In this document: positions 12,400 to 22,288 of the stretch, piece by piece
Numbering within the stretch: position 1 is the first letter of the stretch
Layout: the number at the start of each line of letters is the position of its first letter
DNA from: Strongylocentrotus droebachiensis
Lineage: Eukaryota > Echinodermata > Echinoidea > Camarodonta > Strongylocentrotidae
Length of the DNA: 64,000 nucleotides
Direction of reading: 5' to 3'
Assembly: GCA_035222895.1 (NCBI GenBank)
Contig: JAVYIG010001814.1
Coordinates: 62,001 to 126,000, forward strand
Notes under the pieces: model-generated
Told to the model about the DNA's origin: nothing
Database searches by the model: none
Seen by the model: the letters and a program-made list of their open reading frames with translations, nothing else
Program-made: the position numbers and the translations under genes

Positions 12400-15300
12400 G
12401 TCAGCAACTTCTTACATTCTTTACATTTTCCTATGTCAAATGACTTGAGAATGATTACAAAATGTTGTCTCAATCAAGCAATGAGATATAATGCACCCAT
12501 AGGAATGTGGATAAGTCTGATCGGTCATAAAACCAGGCTATCAAACACTATCCTTTCTATGAATGTTTAAAACTAACACCAAATCAAGGTAATCTTTCAC
12601 TAGGCAGCAAGAACTCATGCATTTGAATTCACTTTCTACAGAATAATACTCAAATAAGTTCAAGTATGTAGCCAATGAGAAGCGTATTTGAAGTGGATCA
12701 TGCATGCTTGCATTAATTTTTACCATATGCACAGGAGTGCATTTTGGTGAAAACAACCATTAATTTCTCGACTTTATACTCGTATTGTAGACCCATTTTG
12801 TAAAACAAATAATACATGTTTTTAGCTTGTGCATTAGTGATATGCACTGCATTTAAAAGTCACAAAGAGACAGACTATAAACTCGACAAGTCTCGTTCAT
12901 TATCCTACTGTGACTCAACTTGCGGGCAGTGCATATTCACTAATGCGCTTGCAAATATGTACTATTTGTATAATATTCATCAGAAAAGGAAAACATTTCT
13001 ACTTTCAAAATTCTTTGTCTATCCAGGGTGAAGGTAGATCTTTTAAAAATGTTGAAGGTTTGATCAGTGTGTTCACAGCTGTTACAATCTGAAAGTGGCT
13101 GTATGGGACCAACTTTGTATTGTCATGTTTACACCTACTGTAGCTTACATCATGTCATGTATGAAGTGCAGCAAGCATGCCAAAGTTGCGGAAACTAATG
13201 ATATCCTGTTATGTGTCGACTTGGCAGTGATCCAGTAGAAACAGGAAAAGTACCACAAAGTGATAGGGTAGTTAGAGCTGCTGTGGAATAAGTTTTGTCA
13301 AAAGGGGAAGAAAAAAATAGATGGCTCTCTGACTTTAACGCAAGTTTCTGAATGAAGGAAGAAGCTGAGAAACAAATTGGTAAAAGTGGAAAAGAGCTGA
13401 AAAAGATATGAAAGTATTTAGATTGTTGAGAAGTTGAGATTACTATGAATAATTATAGGAATTTATTATTAGCCAATTGGTAATGCTATTGTGGTGTATT
13501 GTTGGGCAACCTCATCATTCCCCCTCCCCCTCACAAGTCAAATGACTAGAAAACAAACTTTCACATGTTATAGTAAAGTAGCTGTTGGGCACTGGATAAA
13601 TCAGCGGTTTCCTCTTCAAACATTCTTAAATTTTTTACTAAGAGACTATGTGTCAAAATTTCACCAACATGTGTCAACTGTCACCAACAGGTTTCTCAAT
13701 TTTAACTTTTAACCTGAATCAACTCACTTCAAGTTCTGAATCTTACAAAGATCTTGTTCAATATCACTTGAACAGACCTGCCAACCAGTACAATTTAGTC
13801 GTATTTAGTACAATTTTTAGAAGCAAATACGACAGTACGATTTTCCTTAATAAAATACGATTTTCAACAACAACAACAAAAAAAAAAAAAAAAAAAAAAA
13901 TTGTTGTTGTTGATTTTTTTGATTTTTTTTTAAATCAATATTTTGTGTGTGCGTCAGCCATTTTCAATGGCAAAATGTCCATTCTGTCCTGTAAAGTATC
14001 CTACAAGCATCTCACATCGGCAATTTGGGGTTGTTCATTGGTTCATCGAACACACCAGTCATGACGAAATCATGCATATTCAACCAATGATCAATAAAAA
14101 AAAATCTTCCTGTAGGTAGAAATTGTAAGAGCCATTGATCCGCGTAACAATCCATGTTTATTTTCAAGAATACAACTTTTGTCAGTAAAATACAACTTTT
14201 GGGACTAAAGAATACAGTTTTTGAACTCCAGAGGTTGGCAGGTCTGCTTGAATAAGATATAAATCAAAAGGAGAGAAGGCATGAATATGACTATAATTAG
14301 TTATATAGACTGCATATTACTGTTAATTATCCTTGTCATTTTACAGGTGGTATTTGATGTCCAAAGGATCTGTGCTATATTGTGTGAGAAGATGCCACTC
14401 CGCCTTGATAATGTTTTCGATATCAAGGTGAGTGATAATAACGTTCAAAGGGCCCCGTCTTATAGAGAGCTACGACTCATCCAAATCAATTGTAAGTCCG
14501 GCCAATCAATCGCAATTTTACGGTCACCTATCTCGTATGTACGTAGTTGCGATTGATATCAACTCTTTATCAGACATGGCCCAGATATTGCATAATAACC
14601 ACTCCTTTGTTTGGAATGATGCTAAAACTTTGAGAAATCCTTTTATTTTATATTCTAAAGCATCGCTAAAAATGGCTCTTCTTCTTTATTTCTTGACCAG
14701 TTTTCACCCTTTTTTCTTTTATGTGATAAAATGAGTGCTTTGAAGCTTTCACACATATATTTGTAATAATATAATGTTCATTTAGTTAACCAAAGGAAGC
14801 CTCATCATCATTAATGATGTTTTTTTACAGAGGGCCCTGCAATTATCATTACCCCAGCATTTGCCGGGTACTTTACTTGTAACATATTATATACCTGAAT
14901 GATTTGTAATGTTCTTTGTATTAATGATCTACATGTCTTTATATTCATAATTTACCAATTTCATTGTAATCAATTTTAATAATCATGTTGTAATAATCAT
15001 AATGTTAATAATCATGTTGAACATGTATGTATTATATCAATCCAACCCTTTGGTTGCTACAAATAAATAGACAAATATATATACCCATGTATGCCTGGAT
15101 GGAGAGTGGCAAATGCAAATTAATGTCAATTTATGCACATTTGATCAATGTTAAAATGTCTACACAAGAGATGAAGAGCTCACAATTCCCCTTCTCATAT
15201 TTTACAGGTGGCGAATCAGCTCATTAGCTGCACATCCCATTGTATACCCGACCCTCCATCATTCACAGAGCTGTGCGAGAAGTACAGCGTGACCCCATCA

Positions 15301-16766
15301 GCAGTGGTCCATGTGTCCTGCCAGATCCCTGGAGGAGTAGATGCCAGTGATGTGGCAATAATTAAGAACATGGCAGTCATGACCTGTACCCTCATACCAC
15401 ATTTTCTTCACAAGATGTTCAGGTATACTGAAAATGTCAAACTGTTGCAGGATTTAATATTGGTACATTAATTCATATCACTTTTTGCACAATATGTTCA
15501 GGTAGATTGTAAGGTCAATGTTTTAAAGGCAGGCTTTACTACTTCAGCCAGAAGGGATTAGACCGCCCAGAGAGCCAACAAGGTCACTGTGACAGGTGGC
15601 TATCTCATTAACTCAGCTCTCATTTAACATAAGAAAAAGAGGGGGACCAACAGGCACCGATTGGGGAAATTTTCTATATAGAGGGAGCAAGTAGCTACAA
15701 GTAGGACAGTGTGCCTTTAAACCTTTACAGAATTACCTTTAGCCTGAAAACATATAGAAAATACTAAGTCTAAGTACTTTTCATGTTAGCAGTGGAAATA
15801 TACTTCTGAAATAAATAAATAGACCTCGTTCAAGTACAAGGAAGTTCTGGCATTCATTACAAAATATACCCGCTCAAAGTCACTTTTAACTAGGAAACCA
15901 ATAACGAATAAGAGCTGACATTTATTTTTCATATTTTGTTATTCTTTTGCAGAGACATGAAGGTGGAACTTCTCACGGAGCACAATTGCATTGTTGAGGA
16001 ACTCTGTAAGGCCTGGGGCCCAGGTTTTCAGTCAAGAAGACACCCCGATCAGTTAAGAAGAAGTCCCACAAGAGATCCTAACATATCTTCAGTTCAAGAG
16101 CAGGGGATGGCCAACACGCAACTGCCCAACCCTCATCCTCCTGATCCTCCTGTTCTTTGTGTAGAAGACGGGTGCTCTGCTTGGGAAGCTGGTTATGATC
16201 CAGGGAGATGTCTTCCAAAGAATCCTAATACAATCTCAGTCCAAGGGCAGGAGATGTCTTTGACCAGAACCCAGATGCCCAACCCTCCTCTTCCTCTTCC
16301 TCCTATTCTGCAAGCTGGAGAGCGCTGTATTCCATTGGATCTGATTCGTGGTCAGGAAGATGTTTTCCTGAGGATGCTTGCACAAATTCAAGCAAAGAAC
16401 GCAGGTTGTCTTCCAAAGAATCCTAACACAATCTCAGTCCAAGGGCAGGTGATGTCTTTGACCAGCACCCAGATGCCCAACCCTCATCTACCTGATCCTC
16501 CTGTTCTTTGTGTAGAAGATGAGTGCTGTGCTTGGGAAGCTGGTTATGATCCAGGGAGATGTCTTCCAAAGAATCCTAACACAATCTCAGTCCAAGGGCA
16601 GGAGATTTCTATGACCAGCACCCAGATGCCCAACCCTCCTCTTCCTCTTCCTCCTTTTCAGCAAGCTGGAGAGCGCTGTATTCCATGGGATCTGATTCGC
16701 GGTCAGGAAGATGTTTTCCTGAGGATGCTTGCACAAATTCAAGCAAAGAACGCAGGTTGTCTATAA
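9541..16766 (+). CDS. Egalitarian/EXD1-like protein (4 coding exons, 1322 aa)
   Basis: Joined exons 9541-12399, 14347-14427, 15208-15422 and 15953-16766 give one open frame with GT/AG junctions. Residues about 27-165, 174-320 and 321-465 are three copies of a winged-helix-like module (WIEQYLKE...GW; YESGLRKMEHLLEEKGP). Related half-modules lie near 468-540 and 631-770. A basic KGKRKKRRKR signal sits near 785-793. Residues about 845-1070 form an RNase D/DEDD-type 3'-5' exonuclease fold (VVGIDCDSKW, then VVFDVQRI). This order matches Egalitarian, an RNA-cargo adaptor for dynein transport in flies, and the EXD1 piRNA adaptor. The catalytic signature looks degraded, so the protein probably binds RNA rather than cutting it (inference). 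The C-terminus is a Pro-rich tandem repeat. The start at 9541 has an in-frame TAA at 9520; ATG 9574 is an alternative. Confidence 0.72.
12400..14346 (+). other. Intron 1 of the Egalitarian-like gene
   Basis: GT at 12400 and TTTTACAG at 14346. The intron contains the CAG-ended element at 13773-14246 and otherwise AT-rich non-coding sequence. An intron on the same frame phase (0) precedes a well-conserved exonuclease block. Confidence 0.65.
13773..14246. mobile_element. 474-bp non-autonomous element, CAGACCTGCCAACC ends
   Basis: CAGACCTGCCAACC at the left is matched by its complement ending at 14246. CTTGAA is directly repeated on both flanks (13767-13772 and 14247-14252). The interior contains a (CAA)n/A-run/(TTG)n palindrome at 13865-13912. 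CAG...CTG ends are hAT-like; the 6-bp duplication is shorter than the usual 8. Confidence 0.7.
14347..14427 (+). CDS. Egalitarian-like gene, exon 2 of the coding set
   Basis: 27 codons, phase 0 at both ends, acceptor TTTTACAG and donor AAG|GTGAGT. It encodes the exonuclease Exo II region, VVFDVQRICAILCEKMPLRL, followed by DNVFDIK. The trailing LxNVFDxx block is a family hallmark. The usual H-D-x-R-x-D catalytic segment is altered here. Confidence 0.75.
15208..15422 (+). CDS. Egalitarian-like gene, exon 3 of the coding set
   Basis: Acceptor CTCATATTTTACAG, donor AG|GTATAC, ends in phase 2. It encodes SFTELCEKYSVTP (matching the family's LCEQYN block) and then the Exo III region NMAVMTCTLIPHF, where a Tyr and an Asp would be expected in an active enzyme. 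The upstream start of the open frame in the intron is not used. Confidence 0.7.
15953..16766 (+). CDS. Egalitarian-like gene, terminal exon with tandem repeats
   Basis: The acceptor TTCTTTTGCAG at 15952 restores an Arg codon across the junction. The exon finishes the exonuclease fold (KVELLTEHNCIVEELCKAWG) and then runs into Pro/Asn-rich repeats with QMPNP, PDPPVLCVED and GQEDVFLRML blocks. A 351-bp segment is tandemly duplicated. The frame closes at TAA 16764-16766. Homologous repeat sequence continues in the same frame after this stop, to TAG near 16954. No AATAAA was seen close downstream. Confidence 0.65.
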
Positions 16767-16806
16767 CAAGGATGCATGCAGATACCCAACCCTCAACTCC
16801 GAGATC
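16105..16806 (+). repeat. 351-bp in-frame coding tandem duplication
   Basis: GTAGAAGA landmarks at 16161 and 16512, and CACAAATTCAAGC landmarks at 16381 and 16732, both give a 351-bp (117-codon) offset. The copies differ at a modest number of sites. Similarity breaks at the right end, where TTCCAAAG becomes ATAACAAG and creates the stop codon. Confidence 0.85.
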
Positions 16807-17084
16807 CTCACATTCTTCATGTGGAAGAGCTTTGTAATGCCTTGGACTCTGGTTTTGAGTATTCCAGTGTCCCGTCACCCAAAGAGCAAGGAGCATCTTT
16901 GACTAGCTTGCAGGTGTCCAACCCTGCTCTTTGTGACCTTTGTGCATCACAATAGCAGGGAGGGAGAGCCATATTTGCATTATTTAAGTGATACAGAGAA
17001 TTTAAGGAGTTTTGTATACATTCAGAATGTTCAAAACAAACAAAATGTAGGTGCCCATACTCACGGAAGTGGTAATAATAATAA

Positions 17085-17290
17085 TAATAATAATACTAAT
17101 ATGTCTTGTTTACCCAGGGTAGCCTCATCAGCATTCATACTGTTCTGCCTGAGGGCCCTGCGATCATATTATTACCCCGGTCGTCGGATTCAGGCTTACC
17201 CGCACACAATGTATGCACATTCTCCACTCCCTGGGGAGTATTCCAGCCAGGCGACATTTTTGACCAAAAAAAGTGTGAAAGTAATGTATC
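17085..17290 (-). mobile_element. SINE 3' portion (minus strand)
   Basis: Read on the minus strand it contains GGGGTAATAATATGATCG, GCAGGGCCCTCAGGCAGAAC, then GAGGCTACCCTGGGTAAACA and an (ATT)n tail. The GGCTACCCTGGGTAAATAAA tail is shared with the SINE at 44023-44262 and fragments at 14828-14875 and 49050-49130. A weak open frame on the plus strand (17119 onward) is a by-product. Confidence 0.6.
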
Positions 17291-17456
17291 TTTTCCTCAA
17301 TTAGATCTTGGACAAAATCGTGAATACTGTAGGTTTCTGAATGAAGGTACAAGTGTTTACGATACTATATAAGTTGGTTTCTTAAATGATTCCCTCTATG
17401 ATCTAAGATCCCAAATCATTACCTTAATCTGTTTCCCTCTTTTTTTTTTTTTTTTT

Positions 17457-18256
17457 ATGCCTCCGTTACGAAGTAGCCGGAGGCATTATGTTTTCGGGTT
17501 GTCCGTCCGTCCGTACGTCTGTACGTACGTACGTACGTACGTACGTCCCGTTCTCGTGATCGCGTTATCTGAAGAACCGATCGATCGATTCCTGCCAAAC
17601 TTTGGTCATGTATGTATCTTGCAGAGCCAATGAACTGATTAGATTTTGAGGTCACGAGGTCAAAGGTCACAGGGCTCATTATGTATACAAAAACAGCTCG
17701 TGATCGCGTTATCTGAAGAACCGATTGATGGATTCCTGCCAAACTTTGGTCATGTATGTGTCTTGCAGAGCCAATGAACTGATTAGATTTTGGGGTCACG
17801 AGGTTAAAGGTCAAAGGTCACAGGGCTCATTATGTATGCAAAAACAGCTCATCTCAAGAACCGATTGATGGATTCCTGCCAAAATTAGGTCATGTATGTT
17901 ACTTGCAGAGCCAATGAACTGAGTAGATTCTTGGTTCATAAGGTCAAAGGTCATGTGCTCATTATGTATGCAAAAATAGCTTGTGAACGCATTCTCATTA
18001 GAACTGACAGATGGATTACGATTTAATTCAGGACATCTTGCAGAGCCAAAGAACTGAGTAGATTTTAGGGTCACGAGGTCAAAGATCAAAGGGTCATATA
18101 TGTATATGAGAAATTGCTTGTAATCACGATATTCTGAGAACCTGTTAATGGATTACAATTGAACTTGAATTCGAAAAATTTCTTCTGTTTTAGTTTGTAA
18201 AATTGCTCTATGACGGAGGCATCATTTTCGACTGCGCGCAGTCGAATTCCATCTAG
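17457..18256 (+). mobile_element. Helitron/HINE-like element, copy 1, with AGGTCA tandem units
   Basis: It starts ATGCCTCCGT and near its right end has the complementary ACGGAGGCAT. This is followed by a 16-bp perfect palindrome CGACTGCGCGCAGTCG (18229-18244) and CTAG, then T-rich DNA. A 3' hairpin followed by CTRR, with internal tandem repeats of about 130-150 bp, resembles Helitron/Helentron-derived non-autonomous elements (inference). Perfect AGGTCAAAGGTCA direct repeats lie at 17657, 17808 and 17941. A second copy is at 62697-63509. Confidence 0.6.
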
Positions 18257-21200
18257 TTTTTTTTAATTTAATTTTTTTTTCTTTTGTGTGTGTGTGTGGG
18301 GGGGGGGGGAGGGGTATCATTCCTTTCTTTAAACCAGTCCAGCATAAGACCACATTATCTTCATATACGGTACATTGAAAAATATTCATGTAGCTTTGAG
18401 GCTGCAGTGTTCATTAAACCAGATTTACAGGTTGAGCATACCCCAAACATCATATAGAGTAGATGAAAGATCTTTGGGATCTTGGGATCAGTCATTTTAA
18501 TTTTTACCCCTAAAACAGTTTACAGAATGCTTATATAAACCTTGAAAATAACAATTGATTCACAAAGACAAGGAAAAGAAAGACTTTAAGATTTGCATCA
18601 TATATTTCTATTTGATCATGGTTTGTTCAAATAATTGGAAGATACCCTTAAAAATGTAACTGAGTCCAGAGAGTAGCTGATTGTCCGAGGGATAATCTGA
18701 CATGTCATATTGCAACTGTAACCTTGTTTTAACCAAAGTAGTAGTGACTTTTGATATTAAAAGAACTAAGTTATTTTACATTTATTGCTTTTCTATTTTC
18801 TGAGCATTTATTATTATATGCTTTGCAAAAACCAAAAGAATAGACAAAAAGAAGGGGGGAGAACAATTGCAATAGAACTGAAAAATCTTGAGGAAAAGCT
18901 AGAATATATGTATGTTTACATATTAAGTGATTCAAAAGGAATTTATAGAGATGGTTTCAGATTTTGATTTTAATCATTTAGACATTTTAGTGCAGAAAGT
19001 TTTACCCCAAAAATTAGAAAAGTAAACAACTAAAAAAGGTTATTATTTACCAGACAAATGGACACAGAGAGAAAGTGAAAGAGAGAGGGGGGGCTGAAGG
19101 GAGAGTAAAAGGGGGAGATAGAGAAGAACAGTTATCATTGACATGTTATTCAAACTAAAGTTATCATTTACAGATTTCAATTGATTTTGAAGGAAAAGAA
19201 TGAAGGGGTGAATAATTTCAGACTTTATAATTAGAAATAATAAAGTTTGGTAAAAAAAAAATCAGGAAGAAGAAAATTGGAGTGCTAGAAAAAATAATTA
19301 AGCACCTCCGTCACACAAACAAACATACCTAACTGACCAAAAGGAAGGTTTGTTACATCTATTATGATTTTTTTTTTCTTCAAAGAAATATATATTAAAT
19401 TAAATTTGAGACTTTCTTGTATCATAAGGGAAAGATTGTATATAATGAAGGAGAAATCAGATTGCATTCACATGTCGAGAAAGTCATTTACCTTACGAGA
19501 GTGACAGCTATCTTTAATAGCATAGATCGATTTTCTTTATGAATACCCTGATTTATTTGAGTTTATGTATTTATAGTACAGTTTCACAGTAGAGATTACA
19601 TGGTTCATGTACCGTTTTCTATTTATTCTAAAACTGACTTGTCAATGGCATTCTTTGCATCAATGTGTTTGTATTTATGAAAGGATATCTTGTACTTTGT
19701 AAGGTTTGTCTTATTAAGCAACTTGTCATGATTGCAACTCAAAAATATTTATTGAGGGGTGTTTTCCAGGTTATTTAAATACATGGATTTCCCCTCCTGC
19801 ATGATTATATGGAAAAGATAAAGGCTTTTCATTGTTTGTTTATGGTTTTGTTTAGTTAATTGTCTCCATTTATGTCCCTGTTCTTGTCTTAATTCTCTTT
19901 CAGTTATTTCAGAAATAGAGAATTAGAAACTCATTGTACAGTACAGTCATTTAACTCTATGCCCCAGTTTATCAAGTTATCACATAAACAGCACTTTGCT
20001 TTTGGTTCAGACCAATAAGCTATGGGTTTAAATTGAGCTTTGTCGTTTTGGCGTGTGATTGGAATTATGTTTTTTTGTTTTGTTCACAAGTCATGTGGCT
20101 GGTGTTCAAGAGATTTCCTTCATGGAATCTCAGTATGTACTAACTTCCAAATGAGAATTTAGAAATGGGCAAAAGTTACATACACATAATTATTACAAAA
20201 CTGCAAATCTATCAAAGAGTTTGTTTGAAGAAGGTAACGCGAATTGTATCCAATTCTTTGTTCAAGTGAATTCTGTGCAAGAAAAATAAACATTGTTTAC
20301 GATTTTAAAGGTAAATTTGTTTTTTTTTTTAATTTCATTAATTTTCATTTTTGCCTGAAAAATGAGTGTGAGAAAGATAGAGAGAGAGAAATATGAGGGG
20401 GGGGGGCAATGGAGAGATTGGGAGAGAAAGTGAAAGAAAATCTGGGTGTCTTTTTTTTCTAAGGATGTGATCAATTATACATCGCCACAACGAAAATGTA
20501 TACATAAAGCTAAAGAAAATATGTGTAGGCATTCAGACTAGCTAGCAGGCGACGCTTTGGCATTTAGTATGCTGCCCTCTCGACTGCATACTGCAACAGT
20601 ACAGTATGGATGGGAGAAGATAATTGCAGCTAATCGAGTTCATCATCGATCGTTTTGATATGATTAGCAATTAAGTACAAATTTAATTTGCTGTGCCACA
20701 ATGCTAAGTAGTCGGGCTTTGTGTTTGACTCTCTGGGTAAACGTTTAAACAGGGTTACCAAAATCAATATCAAGAGGCGCTTAGTTTGTGGTAAAAGTTG
20801 AATGATATGTTTCATTGACATGTTCAAGTTAAGTGATAATTTTATTCATTAATTATCATCTCGATGTTTGCTAAAAACTGAAAAAACAACGTCAATGATT
20901 GTATTTGTAATCGGTCCCTTTAGCAATCACCTTCATGTTACCCCCAATAGATGCCAGTTAGGTGAATAATAATAATAATTGTATATATTGTAATATATAC
21001 AATAGTAATACTACCGATACCAAAGAAAGGGAATAAATGCTGCTGATGCCGATGGTGACGATGATGATAAGGCCTTTAAAACAAAAAGATGTTGTATTGC
21101 CCTTTGCGACCGACCCCAAAATCTTGAAATCTACGGTCGGTTTTTTAAAAAAGTTTTCTCTTTTTTACCATTTAAAAAAAAATATTTTGGCAGCTAAAGG

Positions 21201-21544
21201 GAAATACAACATATTATTTTGTTTAGGCCTAATAATGATGAATGATGACGAAGTTTTGATGATGCAGTTATATAGAACTGTGTATTTAGCATGCTTCATA
21301 CTATTTTCCCTTCTTTGGTTATGTGCATGGGATCACACTAAACAGACAGACAAACATGTTGCATTGGAGAAATAGAAGAGAAACAGGAGAGAGAGAGAGA
21401 GAGAATATCAGGCGGAAAATGATACAATATATTATTAAGCAAAACGCGCAGTATATGATTGAGATAGAATACAGATATTTTAATGAGAGCCAGTCCCTGG
21501 TAATCTTCTTGTTTGGGGATTTTACGACCTTCTACCAACTACGA

Positions 21545-21571
21545 GATATATATATATATATATATATATAT
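21545..21571. repeat. (TA)n microsatellite
   Basis: About 13 TA repeats, some 270 bp upstream of the LHFPL start codon. A GA-run lies nearby (21388-21404). Confidence 0.8.
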
Positions 21572-21843
21572 GGACTGCTATATGCGACAGATTAATTAGC
21601 ATAACAAAAGATCAAAGGAATGCACGTTCACAGGGCGTTCAGTGTGGCGCTCTTCTCACAGCTCTTCGTCAAATTCGCTCGCCAGCAAAGTAAACACCAT
21701 TCGCCTTTCAGTACATACAGTCACTGTTCGTTTCGTATCCAGCTTCGGAACAACAGGTTATGCGGTACACTGCAAGTGGTACCAATATTTTGTCGCCATC
21801 TGGTTTTGCTGTAACAATCTAGGGCACACGACATCTACTCAAG

Positions 21844-22288
21844 ATGGCAAACGAACAAACGAAGGAAGAGACTTATGCTTACTACTACCACACAAATTAC
21901 ATCAGAAATGCCCGCGCCATTGCGATCGCTTGGGCCATCTTTACTCTCTGTTTCTTCATCATAGTCTTGGTGGTTTTTGTGCAGCCATACTGGCTCGGTG
22001 ATGGACCCAATGCCAATGGAATAGGAAACTTTGGACTGTACCGATACTGCACGAGCTACGGCACGACGGGGGCTCAGCCCTCATGCGAAGGAGGGGTGTT
22101 TGGCTTCGCCGGTGTAAAAGGGGCCGATGGGGAAGTCGTCCCCGCTATGGTGGCAGCGACTGTCTTCGTGGGAATTGCTGTTATTTTGGTGGCCTTATCC
22201 ATTGTTTCCATGCTCCTTTTTCTCTGCAAAAGCCCCCTCAAAACGGGAACTGTATTCGCCATTTGCGGAGCTTTCCAGTTACTTTCAG
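21844..22288 (+). CDS. LHFPL: LHFPL exon 1
   Basis: 148 codons plus one base. The donor is TCAG|GTACAG. It encodes the first span, the extracellular loop with FGLYRYC, the second span and the start of the third (CGAFQLLS). No upstream in-frame exon is needed: the conserved HTNYIRNAR block is only about 15 residues from the ATG. Confidence 0.9.

Larger units (their letters stand above)
16767..21600. other. Intergenic interval between the Egalitarian-like and LHFPL genes
   Basis: No gene is supported. It holds the in-frame repeat remnant after the stop (16767-16954), a SINE tail (17085-17290), a Helitron-like element (17457-18256), AT-rich sequence with GA- and G-runs (19080, 20370-20406) and short simple repeats. 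Confidence 0.55.

Noticed and set aside
12400-12570. Extension of the long Egalitarian-like exon to the frame's stop at 12570
   Set aside because: The residues after TILK match nothing in the exonuclease family, while splicing at 12400 to 14347 continues the fold correctly.
17106-17372. Apparent further exon of the Egalitarian-like gene starting after TTTACCCAG
   Set aside because: The stretch is the minus-strand SINE tail shared with 44023-44262 and 49050-49130, and the upstream exon already ends at a stop.
17455-18089. Repetitive minus-strand frames with SNQFIGSARYIHDQSLAG
   Set aside because: They are shadows of the tandem units of the Helitron-like element; the same frames recur at 62859-63300.
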